A stretch of 64,000 nucleotides of DNA from Flavobacterium sp. HJJ. GTDB taxonomy: Bacteria > Bacteroidota > Bacteroidia > Flavobacteriales > Flavobacteriaceae. The stretch spans positions 310,001-374,000 of the forward strand of contig NZ_JADKPR010000002.1 of the NCBI RefSeq assembly GCF_015351475.1, in the 5' to 3' direction. The notes below the pieces were generated by a model, which did no database searches, was not told the origin of the DNA, and worked only from the letters and a program-made list of their open reading frames with translations. The position numbers were made by a program, and so were the translations under genes. Shown here one piece after another: positions 27,262-35,893 of this stretch (positions are counted from its first letter, which is position 1; the number at the start of each line of letters is the position of its first letter).

Positions 27262-27960
27262 TTATGCATTTAGTACATCTTTCATGGTGAATACGCCATG
27301 CTTTCCAGCAAGCCATTCAGCAGCGATTACAGCTCCAAGGGCAAAACCTTCTCGATTATGAGCGGTATGTTTTATTTCGATAGAGTCTACTTCAGAGTTA
27401 TAAGTGACTGTGTGTGTTCCGGGTACTGTTCCGGTTCTTATGGCTTCAATGTGAATTTCATTTTCTTTTGGTTTGTCCAATGTCCAATTGGAATAACTGC
27501 TGTTTTTAATAACACCTTTGGCTAGTGAAATTGCTGTTCCGCTTGGAGCATCTAGTTTTTGATCATGATGGATTTCTTCCATGTCTACTTTGTAATGGTC
27601 GAATTTTGACATGATCTTGGCTAAATATTCATTGAATTCGAAGAATAAATTAACGCCAAGGCTGAAATTTGAACTTGATATAAATCCTCCATTTTTTTCG
27701 GAACAAAGAGCAATCATTTCGTCATAATGCTCCAGCCAGCCGGTTGTGCCTGAAACCACAGGAACATTAGCGTTAAAACAGCTGGAGATATTGCTTACGG
27801 CAGCTGTCGGTACGCTGAAATCTATAGCGACATCGGCAGTTGACAGTCCGTCATATGTATTGAATTCATCTTTCTTTAAAACAATTTCATGACCTCTTTC
27901 TAAAGCAATTCTTTCAATCACCTGTCCCATTTTTCCGTATCCTAAAAGCGCAATTTTCAT
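27262..27960 (-). CDS. dapB: 4-hydroxy-tetrahydrodipicolinate reductase
   Basis: A 232-residue DapB of the lysine and diaminopimelate pathway. The nucleotide-binding GYGKMG is at residues 7-12, VVSGTTGW follows, and the substrate-binding EEIHHDQKLDAPSGTA block (about 128-143) carries the catalytic His pair. It is shorter than the E. coli enzyme (273), as is normal for Bacteroidota. It belongs to the parA-parB-DUF5683-dapB-lepB series on the minus strand. Confidence 0.95.
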   Translation of the reverse strand: MKIALLGYGKMGQVIERIALERGHEIVLKKDEFNTYDGLSTADVAIDFSVPTAAVSNISSCFNANVPVVSGTTGWLEHYDEMIALCSEKNGGFISSSNFSLGVNLFFEFNEYLAKIMSKFDHYKVDMEEIHHDQKLDAPSGTAISLAKGVIKNSSYSNWTLDKPKENEIHIEAIRTGTVPGTHTVTYNSEVDSIEIKHTAHNREGFALGAVIAAEWLAGKHGVFTMKDVLNA

Positions 27961-28008
27961 TATGTATATTTTTTTAATTTTTATAAAGAGACAAAATAAA
28001 TTTTGAAT

Positions 28009-28569
28009 CTAAAAACGATAATTAAGTGTTAGTCCTAAATTTGATTTGAATGTTACAGCATCAGGAGTTATTTCTGGTCTTATAGATAAAGTCTGATTAA
28101 CATTAAATTGGATTAATGCTGCATCTACATTGGCATCAATAATATTTAGTACATAAAAGCCAATTACAAAAAGTCCTGATAAAGAAGCGTTTCTTTGGTA
28201 AAATTCTTGTGCAGAAATTAATGATTTGTCGCTAAATTTGGCATAATAGGGATCGGGATTTCCAGCTAGGCGGCTTTTGTAAGCATCGCGGTATTCGTGG
28301 TACTTCTTTTTGTTGTCGGCATATAAATATAAACTGGTGCCCATTGCTCCATAAACTAAGGGTATTTTCCAGTATTTTTTATTGTATGCCTGGCCTAATC
28401 CGGGTAATATAGCTGAATAAAAGGCTGCCTTTGCTGGTGTCAAAGGATCTATGTCTATTGATTTTAAAGTGTCTTTAGGCTTTAAAACAGTTTCGGTTTT
28501 TGCTTGTGCAAAAACCGAAGCGTTTCCTATGAGAAAAAGCAATAACCCTATGGAAATGATTTTATTCAC
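28009..28569 (-). CDS. DUF5683 family membrane protein
   Basis: A 186-residue protein with an N-terminal signal peptide (MNKIISIGLLLFLIGNASVFAQ), then AKAAFYSAILPGLGQAYNKKYWKIP, the hallmark of the DUF5683 family, and further hydrophobic segments. The start is a GTG at 28569 that shares one base with the parB stop. No function is known for the family, but it is regularly encoded between parB and dapB in flavobacteria. Confidence 0.85.
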   Translation of the reverse strand: MNKIISIGLLLFLIGNASVFAQAKTETVLKPKDTLKSIDIDPLTPAKAAFYSAILPGLGQAYNKKYWKIPLVYGAMGTSLYLYADNKKKYHEYRDAYKSRLAGNPDPYYAKFSDKSLISAQEFYQRNASLSGLFVIGFYVLNIIDANVDAALIQFNVNQTLSIRPEITPDAVTFKSNLGLTLNYRF

Positions 28570-29468
28570 TACCCTTCTATTAATTTTATAATCCTGTTGA
28601 AGTCCTCCTCTGAATGAAAAGGTATAGTGATTTTTCCTTTACCATTTCCAGCTACTTTCACATCAATTTTTGTTCCAAAATATTTGTTGAAAGTGCTCAC
28701 ATCTTCGTCGTTAATTTCAAAAGATGCTATTTTCGCAGGGATAGCAGGCTTTGGTTTTAAACTTTCATGGTAATTCTTTACCAAAGTCTCCGTTTCTCTT
28801 ACTGAAAGATTTTGGCTTACTATTTTTTGGTAAATATCCGTCTGTACATCATGATCGTCAATGTTGATGATAGCACGGCCATGACCCATACTGATAAAAC
28901 CGTCACGAATTCCAGTCTGAATGATTGGATCTAATTTTAAAAGTCTTAAATAATTGGCAATGGTAGAGCGTTTTTTACCTACTCTTTCGCTCATCTGTTC
29001 TTGAGTTAACTGAATTTCGTCAATAAGTCTTTGGTATGATAGCGCAATCTCTATTGGATCCAAGTCATGACGCTGAATGTTTTCAACCAAGGCCATAACT
29101 AGGGAATCATTATCGTTTGCAATACGGATATATGCAGGTACAGATGTAAGTCCAATTAATGCTGAAGCACGCAGACGGCGTTCTCCAGAAATTAATTGGT
29201 ATTTGTTAAAGTCTAATTTACGGACAGTAATAGGCTGAATTACCCCTAATTCCTTGATGGAAGTGGCTAGTTCGCGTAATGATTCCTCGTTGAAATTACT
29301 TCGGGGCTGAAATGGATTTATTTCTATAGCATCAATTTCAAGCTCTATAATATTCCCGACAACTTTATCTGCATTTTTATCTTCCACCGATTGAATATCG
29401 TTTTCAGGATCTTTTAATAATGCAGATAAACCTCTACCTAAGGCTTGTTTTTTTATTGCTTTTGACAT
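28569..29468 (-). CDS. parB: Chromosome partitioning protein ParB
   Basis: A 299-residue ParB. The N-terminal LGRGLSALL is the ParA-interacting start. The CTP-binding ParB/Srx domain (about 45-135) includes GERRLRAS and ALVENIQRHDLDPIE. The helix-turn-helix (about 140-205) carries MSERVGKKRSTIANYLRLLKL. A C-terminal dimerisation segment follows. It acts with ParA in origin segregation by binding parS sites. It lies 4 bp after the parA stop. I did not find a parS-like palindrome in this window. Confidence 0.96.
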   Translation of the reverse strand: MSKAIKKQALGRGLSALLKDPENDIQSVEDKNADKVVGNIIELEIDAIEINPFQPRSNFNEESLRELATSIKELGVIQPITVRKLDFNKYQLISGERRLRASALIGLTSVPAYIRIANDNDSLVMALVENIQRHDLDPIEIALSYQRLIDEIQLTQEQMSERVGKKRSTIANYLRLLKLDPIIQTGIRDGFISMGHGRAIINIDDHDVQTDIYQKIVSQNLSVRETETLVKNYHESLKPKPAIPAKIASFEINDEDVSTFNKYFGTKIDVKVAGNGKGKITIPFHSEEDFNRIIKLIEG

Positions 29469-29472
29469 ACAG

Positions 29473-30240
29473 CTATTTAATGTTTTTCTTTATGATTTCT
29501 TGAGCTAAATGAATATAATTTACCGCTCCTTTGCTTGTTGCGTCATAGTTGATGATGCTTTCGCCAAAACTTGGTGCTTCACTCAGTTTTACATTTCGTT
29601 GTATCACGGTTTCAAAAACCATATCATTAAAGTGTTTTTGAACTTCTTCTACAACCTGATTGGATAAACGCAGTCTGGAATCAAACATAGTCAATAATAA
29701 GCCTTCAATATCCAGATCAGGATTGTGTATTTTTTGAATACTTTTTATTGTATTCAATAATTTTCCTAAACCTTCTAATGCAAAATATTCGCATTGAATT
29801 GGAATAACAACTGAATCTGCAGCAGTTAAGGCGTTTAAGGTCAAAAGTCCAAGAGACGGTGCACAGTCAATCAGGATATAATCGTATTGCTCTTTTACGT
29901 TTTCCAATGCAGTTTTGAGCATATATTCTCTGTTTTCTTTATCCACCAGTTCGATTTCAATCGCAACAAGATCGATATGTGCAGGAATTAAATCAACATT
30001 TGGAGAGGAACATTTTATTACAGCCTCCAGCGGTGTGTGGCTGTGTTCGAGAATTTGATAGGTCCCAATTTCAACTGTTTCGACATCAATTCCTAATCCA
30101 GATGTGGCATTTGCCTGTGGATCAGCATCGATTAGTAATACTTTTTTTTCTAATACACCAAGTGAAGCAGCTAGGTTAATAGAGGTTGTTGTCTTTCCAA
30201 CCCCCCCTTTTTGATTCGCAATCGCTATGATTTTGCCCAT
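29473..30240 (-). CDS. parA: Chromosome partitioning ATPase ParA
   Basis: A 255-residue ParA/Soj with the deviant Walker A KGGVGKTT at 11-18, LIDADPQANAT, and the YDYILIDCAPSLGLLTLNAL Walker B region. It is the first gene of the minus-strand series continuing through parB, DUF5683, dapB and lepB. The ATG is unambiguous. Confidence 0.96.
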   Translation of the reverse strand: MGKIIAIANQKGGVGKTTTSINLAASLGVLEKKVLLIDADPQANATSGLGIDVETVEIGTYQILEHSHTPLEAVIKCSSPNVDLIPAHIDLVAIEIELVDKENREYMLKTALENVKEQYDYILIDCAPSLGLLTLNALTAADSVVIPIQCEYFALEGLGKLLNTIKSIQKIHNPDLDIEGLLLTMFDSRLRLSNQVVEEVQKHFNDMVFETVIQRNVKLSEAPSFGESIINYDATSKGAVNYIHLAQEIIKKNIK

Positions 30241-30388
30241 TTATTTTCTAAATTTTGAACGGTAAAAATACAATTATTTATGGGTTTTGAAAATCTATTT
30301 TGTTAACAAAAAGAAATAGTTTTAAGACTTCTTTTAATATCTCGATAATTTCATGTATTCTCTACTGTTTTTGTGTTTGGAGGAACAA

Positions 30389-30415
30389 AAAAGAGAACTG
30401 TATTAGCTCTCTTTT
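30389..30415 (-). terminator. Intrinsic terminator after the SDR gene
   Basis: An 8-bp perfect stem (30389-30396 with 30408-30415) with an A-rich left flank, read as a T run on the minus strand, lies 50 bp past the SDR stop. Confidence 0.7.
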
Positions 30416-30465
30416 GGTGTTATATTTTATTTATTTGCTTTAAAAAGTAAGAATAATTTTAGATA

Positions 30466-31347
30466 CTAACGATTTTTTTTAGCTTTAATCATCATTTCTA
30501 ACTGATCCCAAAGTTCTTCAGGAATTGCTTCCAATAAATTAAATTGTCCGGCACCTTTTAGCCATTCGCCGCCATCAATAACAATTACTTCACCATTTAC
30601 ATAGGCTGAAAAATCAGAAACTAAATAAGCCGCTAAATTGGCTAATTCCTGATGATCGCCGACTCTTTTTAGCGGGACTTTTTTGGCCATATCAAATTTC
30701 TCGGCCAGATCTCCAGGTAATAATCGATCCCAGGCTCCTTTGGTAGGAAATGGACCGGGAGCAATAGCATTGGTACGGATGCCGTATTTTGCCCATTCTA
30801 CAGCTAGACTTCTCGTCATGGCTAAAACTCCTGCTTTGGCAGTTGCGCTGGGAACCACATATGCAGAACCTGTCCAAGAATAAGTTGTAACGATATTTAA
30901 AACTGTTGCCGAAGTTTGTTTGGTATCAATCCAGTGTTTTCCAAAAGCAAGTGTACAGTTTTTGGTTCCCTTCAAAACAATGTCGATTACAGTGTCAAAA
31001 GCATTGGCTGATAAACGCTCTGTTGGCGAAATGAAATTTCCAGCCGCATTGTTTAGCAATACATCAACTCTGTTAAAAGCTTTCAATACTTCCTGAAGCA
31101 TATTTTCTACTTCTTCATAATGACGTACGTCACACTGCAAAGGGAGACAAGTTCCTCCTGTTTGAGTTTCCAATTCTTGTGCAGTACTTTTCAGTTTGTC
31201 TAAATCTCTTGAAGTAATGGCAACTTTTGCTCCTAATTCTAAGAAATATTTGGTCATCGCTTTTCCTAAACCGCTTCCGCCTCCTGTAACTACTATTACT
31301 TTGCCTTGTAAAGCATCGTCTCTTAACATTTTATCGGTATAACTCAT
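30466..31347 (-). CDS. Short-chain dehydrogenase/reductase (2,4-dienoyl-CoA reductase-like)
   Basis: A 293-residue SDR. The NADP(H)-binding TGGGSGLG is at residues 21-28, NNAAGNF follows, and the active-site region reads SATAKAGVLAMTRSLAVEW. The usual YxxxK catalytic Tyr is replaced by Ser, as in peroxisomal-type 2,4-dienoyl-CoA reductases, which have PSxxAKAGV. A role in degrading unsaturated fatty acids is therefore the best guess. The C-terminal 20 residues follow the usual Y-V-NG-VIVIDGG block. Confidence 0.88.
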   Translation of the reverse strand: MSYTDKMLRDDALQGKVIVVTGGGSGLGKAMTKYFLELGAKVAITSRDLDKLKSTAQELETQTGGTCLPLQCDVRHYEEVENMLQEVLKAFNRVDVLLNNAAGNFISPTERLSANAFDTVIDIVLKGTKNCTLAFGKHWIDTKQTSATVLNIVTTYSWTGSAYVVPSATAKAGVLAMTRSLAVEWAKYGIRTNAIAPGPFPTKGAWDRLLPGDLAEKFDMAKKVPLKRVGDHQELANLAAYLVSDFSAYVNGEVIVIDGGEWLKGAGQFNLLEAIPEELWDQLEMMIKAKKNR

Positions 31348-31686
31348 AATTTTTTATATTTTGAATTGTAAATATAATAAAATAAAATAGTATGCATGCA
31401 TAATTAATTTTAAAGCATTTGCATTGAAAAAAAAGATAAACACGAATCTCACCAATTAATACTAATTTTTACCAAAATTGAAACCAAATTTTACAAATTT
31501 TTACAGCTTAGGAGATTTTGTGTAATTGAATAGCAATCTTAATTCGTGCAAATTCGTGTAATTCGTGTCAAAAATTTTTAAAAGCAAATGCCGTGAATTA
31601 ATTTGAGAAAGGCTAATTTTCTGAGATACTGTGTGGTTAAGTTTAGGGTGTTTATTATCAAAGACTTAGATATTTAGTAGCTATTT
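31348..31686. repeat. Intergenic region with aattcgtg word repeats, no gene
   Basis: About 340 bp without coding potential. It contains the word aattcgtg three times in 25 bp (about 31540-31567) and looser near-repeats of taccaaaattg and accaaattttacaa type at 31470-31510. Similar tracts recur at 46,110-46,260. No promoter box was identified. Confidence 0.6.
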
Positions 31687-32814
31687 TTAAATGGTACACA
31701 ATCTTCTTGATGCTTCTTCTAGTGTGAAATCGTCTTTAGCAAAACAGAATCGTATTAGTTTTAAATCTTTCCCATTTTCATAAAAAGTAGATATAGGAAT
31801 GGCAGCCACACCGTAATCCGTTATTAATCGTTTGCAAAAATCTACGTCATTTTCATTCGAAATATTAGCATACGATGCTACTTGGAAATAAGTTCCTTCG
31901 CAGGGCATTAATTCGAATCGGCTGTTTTTTAATAATGATCTGAAATAATCTCGTTTTTCCTGATAGAATGTGCTGATTTCGTTTATATTGACACAGTCTA
32001 AATATTCTGAAACAGCTATTTGACAAATGCTGTTTACACTAAAGACCAGAAATTGATGCACTTTTTTGATTTCTTTCATTAAATGAATGGGAGCGACGAG
32101 ATAACCAATTTTCCAGCCTGTTACATGAAATGATTTTCCAAATGAGGAAACCGTGATACAGCGGTCAAGGAGTTTTGTACGGGTGTGGGTCGAAATATGT
32201 TTATCTTCAAAAGTAATGTATTCATAAACTTCATCCGAGAGCAGTAATACATTTGGGTGTTTTTCTAAAAGGATTTCCAAATTTTCAAAATCGGATTTAT
32301 TTAGGATTTTACCTGTTGGATTGTGTGGATTATTGATGATAATCATTTTTGTTTTTTCGGAAAAAGCATCGGCAATCTTATCCCAATTAGGCGTGTAGTC
32401 GTTATTGAGTGCCACCCGAACGGGTTTTGCCTCGCTTAGTAAAATTGGTGCTTCGTAACAATCGTAGCTCGGGTCAAGAATGATTACTTCGTTATTTGGT
32501 TTCAGCAAAGCCAGCAATGTAGTGAATATGGCTTGAGTAGCTCCGGCTGTCACGAGCAGTTCGGTTTCGGGAATGATGTTCCTGCTGTATGATGATTTTA
32601 TTAATGCGGTGATTTTGCTTAGTAAAGGCGGATATCCCGACATGGGCGTGTATTGGTGGACATCCTCATTTGCCAGTCTCGAAACGATTTGGGTAAGTCT
32701 TTCGTCAACGGGAAAGTTTGGAAATCCCTGCGAAAGATTGATTGCATTATGCTCTGACGCCATTTTTGACATTACGGTAAAAATACTGGTCGTTACATTT
32801 GGTAATTTACTCAT
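31687..32814 (-). CDS. PLP-dependent methionine/aromatic-type aminotransferase
   Basis: A 375-residue fold-type I aminotransferase. The SQGFPNFPVDERL motif near residues 28-40 is typical of the kynurenine/methionine aminotransferase (YbdL-like) group. NNPHNPTGK (161-169), SDEVYEY (193-199) and the PLP-binding Lys227 in SSFGKSFHVTGWKIGY are all present. In methionine salvage this enzyme makes methionine from 4-methylthio-2-oxobutanoate, but other keto acids are possible. It is monocistronic by position. Confidence 0.9.
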   Translation of the reverse strand: MSKLPNVTTSIFTVMSKMASEHNAINLSQGFPNFPVDERLTQIVSRLANEDVHQYTPMSGYPPLLSKITALIKSSYSRNIIPETELLVTAGATQAIFTTLLALLKPNNEVIILDPSYDCYEAPILLSEAKPVRVALNNDYTPNWDKIADAFSEKTKMIIINNPHNPTGKILNKSDFENLEILLEKHPNVLLLSDEVYEYITFEDKHISTHTRTKLLDRCITVSSFGKSFHVTGWKIGYLVAPIHLMKEIKKVHQFLVFSVNSICQIAVSEYLDCVNINEISTFYQEKRDYFRSLLKNSRFELMPCEGTYFQVASYANISNENDVDFCKRLITDYGVAAIPISTFYENGKDLKLIRFCFAKDDFTLEEASRRLCTI

Positions 32815-32941
32815 GTGATAGATGAATTTATTCAGTTATATGAAAGTGGTTTTTAAAACCAAATTATACTAATGCCAATTTGTCTAAATGACGATGAGGG
32901 ATTTTGATGGATAATTTAGTGAGAATATAGAATGGGATTGA

Positions 32942-33808
32942 TCATGGTTTTTGAGGAGTCCCTTGATTCATCTTTTCCAAATCCTGTTTAAATTTTTCGA
33001 TATAAGGTTTGAAGCGTTCATCTTTGTCAACTTGAGTGAGGTTTAACCACTCGTTGAATTTTTTTAAGTTATTCTGGCTGTAGAAGGCGCATAAAATATT
33101 GAATGCGTTTTCAGACTTATAAGTTTTGTCGGTTATGTCTTTTTCTATTTTATAATAGGTTTTTATTGCATCAGGGAGCTGGTTGTTATATACTTGGGAG
33201 TAAAGTAATTGTTTGTAGGCATATGCATCGTCCGGTGTTTGTTTAATAGCTTCTTTCAAAACAGTAATGGCGTTTCCATATTGTTTTTGACAATTGTATG
33301 AAAAGGCAATCTCGGTTTTAAGGCCTTTGTAATTTGGGTCGATGGTTTTTACTTTTTCCAGGTAAGTTAATCCTTTGGCGCATTCATTCCATATGTTATA
33401 AGTAATGGCCCATCTGAATAATTTATCGGCTGCGTTTTCGCTTTCTTGATAAGCTTTGAGCCAATCGGGAGTTTTTGAAATATCAAATTCGGCAAAATAA
33501 GATTCGGGAATGATTGCTACTAATGATTTGTTGGGCTGTAATCGGAATTTCATAGTCCTATCTGCTTCTTTTTTGCTAATAAGAAATTTTCCGCTGCTGT
33601 TTATTTTGAAGGTACCGGCAAAATCGAAAGTTAAGCCTGTCTGATTATCCATATACACAAAGCCATAGCTGTAGGAACCGGATAAGTCGGAGGGAAAGAC
33701 AACCCACTTATCTTCGCAGTCAATAGGTTTTAAATTGAAATCTAATTTGTCTTGAGCTGTACAGCAAATGCTTGTAAATAAACTTATAATTAAAATGAAG
33801 ATTTTCAT
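32942..33808 (-). CDS. Secreted tetratricopeptide repeat protein
   Basis: A 288-residue protein with a signal peptide ending near CCTAQ (residues 15-19). A beta-rich region of about 90 residues (YSYGFVYMDNQTGLTFDFAGTF) is followed by TPR helices, for example NAITVLKEAIKQTPDDAYAYKQLLY. No specific function is recognisable. It is isolated on the minus strand. Confidence 0.75.
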   Translation of the reverse strand: MKIFILIISLFTSICCTAQDKLDFNLKPIDCEDKWVVFPSDLSGSYSYGFVYMDNQTGLTFDFAGTFKINSSGKFLISKKEADRTMKFRLQPNKSLVAIIPESYFAEFDISKTPDWLKAYQESENAADKLFRWAITYNIWNECAKGLTYLEKVKTIDPNYKGLKTEIAFSYNCQKQYGNAITVLKEAIKQTPDDAYAYKQLLYSQVYNNQLPDAIKTYYKIEKDITDKTYKSENAFNILCAFYSQNNLKKFNEWLNLTQVDKDERFKPYIEKFKQDLEKMNQGTPQKP

Positions 33809-34028
33809 AGTTATTTGCTGATTTTAAAAGGAAGACTTAATGTGTTTTTATTTTCAAAATTAAGAAAAATTGTATTATGCCCTTTCTGGCTGGCTAATTG
33901 TTTTTTCAAAAAATAAAAACCTATTGCGTTAAAATAGACTTTTTGTCTTGCACTAGATTTTCTGCGGGTTTGCATGCCCAAATTTTGATTTAAGAGGGAG
34001 TTTAATTATTTTGAAATGATATAATATA

Positions 34029-34058
34029 AAAACAGCTCTGAAATTTTAGAGCTGTTTT
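34029..34058. terminator. Intrinsic terminator after the T9SS cargo remnant
   Basis: An 11-bp perfect stem (34029-34039 with 34048-34058) has A and T runs on both sides, and would end the minus-strand unit at 34078. Confidence 0.8.
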
Positions 34059-34077
34059 GTGTTTTTTCAGTTGAAAA

Positions 34078-34512
34078 TTATTGCTTTATGAATTTATAAG
34101 TAGTTGAAAAACTATCTGTTTTAAGATTGCATAAATAAATGCCTTTGGATAAGCTGGCTACATTAAGAGATAATTTTTCATTGGGAGATACGCTTTTCGA
34201 GGAAGAGATAACTTTTTCTCCAGTAATAGTGTAGACAGTTATAACAGCTTCTCCTGAAATTGAATCGGATAAATTAATGTTCAAAACAGTATCAGTGATT
34301 GTAGGATACAGTTTTATATTTTCATTTAAAGTCTGATCTTCAATACCTAAATTAGTGCAGCTCGTTGATATGATGCCTGCAGCAGTAACATTTAAGGTGG
34401 CACCGGCGCCACAATTTGAATTTGGTATATAGGAAGCTATATTGGCTGTAGAAGTTATACCATTTAGACTGTCGTATATATCTAAATGGTATAACACTGC
34501 TGTAATAGCACG
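34078..34512 (-). pseudogene. Truncated T9SS sorting-domain protein fragment
   Basis: The last 80 residues form a clear type A type IX secretion sorting domain (LYPTITDTVLNINL, ITGEKV, LSKGIYLCNLKT, YKFIKQ at the end), which is normally the tail of a large secreted protein. Only about 60 residues precede it, with no signal peptide; the frame is closed by a stop at 34513-34515 and opens with a GTG at best. A perfect 15-bp inverted repeat (34454-34468 and 34481-34495) lies at the broken end. I read this as the 3' remnant of a lost cargo gene. Confidence 0.75.
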
Positions 34513-34603
34513 TTACGGATAGCTCAAGAGCATAAAAAAGGCCAGCTTATTTCTGCAATTAGCTGCGTGATTTTTTTTAATTAAATTAAACGCCTAAGAT
34601 TTT

Positions 34604-35326
34604 TTACATTTTATGGATAATAAAAATAGTGGGGCGTTTGTGCAAATCGATTGTTTCTTTTTTCCAAGCTGCGATTTTCTTTGTTTTTATGTATTCTGTT
34701 GGCAGAGTGATATCAGCGGCGATGCATAAATGCGTTTCGGGATGCAGGGTTTGAATTAAATCTTCCAGTAGTTTATTGTTACGGTACGGTGTTTCAATAA
34801 AAATCTGTGATTGGTTTTTTTCAAAAGAAATACGCTCTAAACTTTTGAAGCTGGCTCTTTTTTCGTCTTTTTCAATCGGTAAATAGCCGTGAAAAGTAAA
34901 GCTCTGTCCGTTCATCCCAGATGCCATCATGGCTAATAGAATAGAGGAGGGGCCAACTAGCGGAATAACCTGAATTCCTTTTTCATGTGCTAGTTTAACA
35001 ATTACTGCGCCAGGATCGGCTACACCCGGACAGCCGGCTTCGCTCATGAGTCCCATATTTTTTCCTTCCAAAAGCGGTTTGATAAACTCTTGATGTTCTT
35101 TGGATTCGGTGTGTTTATTGAGGATGAAAAGCTTTAACTCCGATTGTTTTTTCTCTGGATTGGTGAGCTTGATAGATTTTCGGGCAGTTTTGTCGTTTTC
35201 AACAATGTAATGATCTATTAAATCGACACATCTTTTTATGGTCTGCGGTAAAACATCCATTGGGTCGCAATCGCCCATTGTAGTTGGAATTAAATACAGT
35301 TTTCCAAAAAGAGATGCTGATTTCAT
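34604..35326 (-). CDS. RsmI-like SAM-dependent methyltransferase (tetrapyrrole methylase fold)
   Basis: A 240-residue methyltransferase of the tetrapyrrole-methylase superfamily. GKLYLIPTTMGD begins the first beta strand. LMSEAGCPGVADPG is the RsmI-type signature, followed by IPLVGPSSILLAMMASGMNGQSF and IFIETPYRNNKLLEDL. RsmI 2'-O-methylates C1402 of 16S rRNA, but this shorter Bacteroidota subgroup is divergent from true RsmI, so the target is uncertain. It lies 92 bp downstream of the phosphatase gene in the dnaA group. Confidence 0.88.
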   Translation of the reverse strand: MKSASLFGKLYLIPTTMGDCDPMDVLPQTIKRCVDLIDHYIVENDKTARKSIKLTNPEKKQSELKLFILNKHTESKEHQEFIKPLLEGKNMGLMSEAGCPGVADPGAVIVKLAHEKGIQVIPLVGPSSILLAMMASGMNGQSFTFHGYLPIEKDEKRASFKSLERISFEKNQSQIFIETPYRNNKLLEDLIQTLHPETHLCIAADITLPTEYIKTKKIAAWKKETIDLHKRPTIFIIHKM

Positions 35327-35418
35327 AAGGTGATTTTTTAGGAATGAAAAGTTTTATCCTTATAAGAATGATTTTTTGCTAGTGCGCTGGCAAAGTTATG
35401 AAAATAACAGATTCAGTT

Positions 35419-35889
35419 TTATTCTGAATGTTTAGCAATCAGTCTTTCAGCTATTACTTCACAGGCTTCGTCAAGCATTTGGTATACCATGTCAAATCCA
35501 TTTGCTACTCCATAGTATGGATCGGGTACATCTACATTCTCGTCTGGAAATATGGAATCTAAAATGAGCTGGACTTTGTTTTTTTGAGTTTCGTTTAGTG
35601 CCAGATGAATTACATCATTGTAATTGCTCTTGTCCATTACAAAAATATAATCAAAGGTATCAAAATCAGCTCTTGAGAACTGTCTTCCTTTTTGGTTACT
35701 GATATTTAAACCGTTTTTTTGTGCAGTGGATATGGAACGTTTATCTGGGGCATGACCAACATGCCAAGAACCTGTTCCTGCAGAATCTACATAAAACAGT
35801 TCGTTAGGTAGTTTGGAGGCTAATATGCCTTCCGCCAGAGGGGATCGGCAGATATTGCCTAAACAAACCATTAAAATTTTAACAGGCAT
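35419..35889 (-). CDS. Low-molecular-weight protein-tyrosine phosphatase
   Basis: A 156-residue LMW-PTP with the P-loop VCLGNICRSPLAEG (nucleophile Cys9, Arg15) and the general acid Asp in VPDPYYG near the C-terminus. The start codon lies 4 bp after the dnaA stop, so it is in the dnaA transcript, an arrangement usual in flavobacteria. It may act on tyrosine kinases such as the Wzc-like protein at the end of the window, but that link is speculative. Confidence 0.93.
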   Translation of the reverse strand: MPVKILMVCLGNICRSPLAEGILASKLPNELFYVDSAGTGSWHVGHAPDKRSISTAQKNGLNISNQKGRQFSRADFDTFDYIFVMDKSNYNDVIHLALNETQKNKVQLILDSIFPDENVDVPDPYYGVANGFDMVYQMLDEACEVIAERLIAKHSE

Positions 35890-35893
35890 TGCT

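Noticed and set aside
28569..30240. parS site within or beside parAB
   Set aside because: No palindrome close to TGTTTCACGTGAAACA was found by eye.
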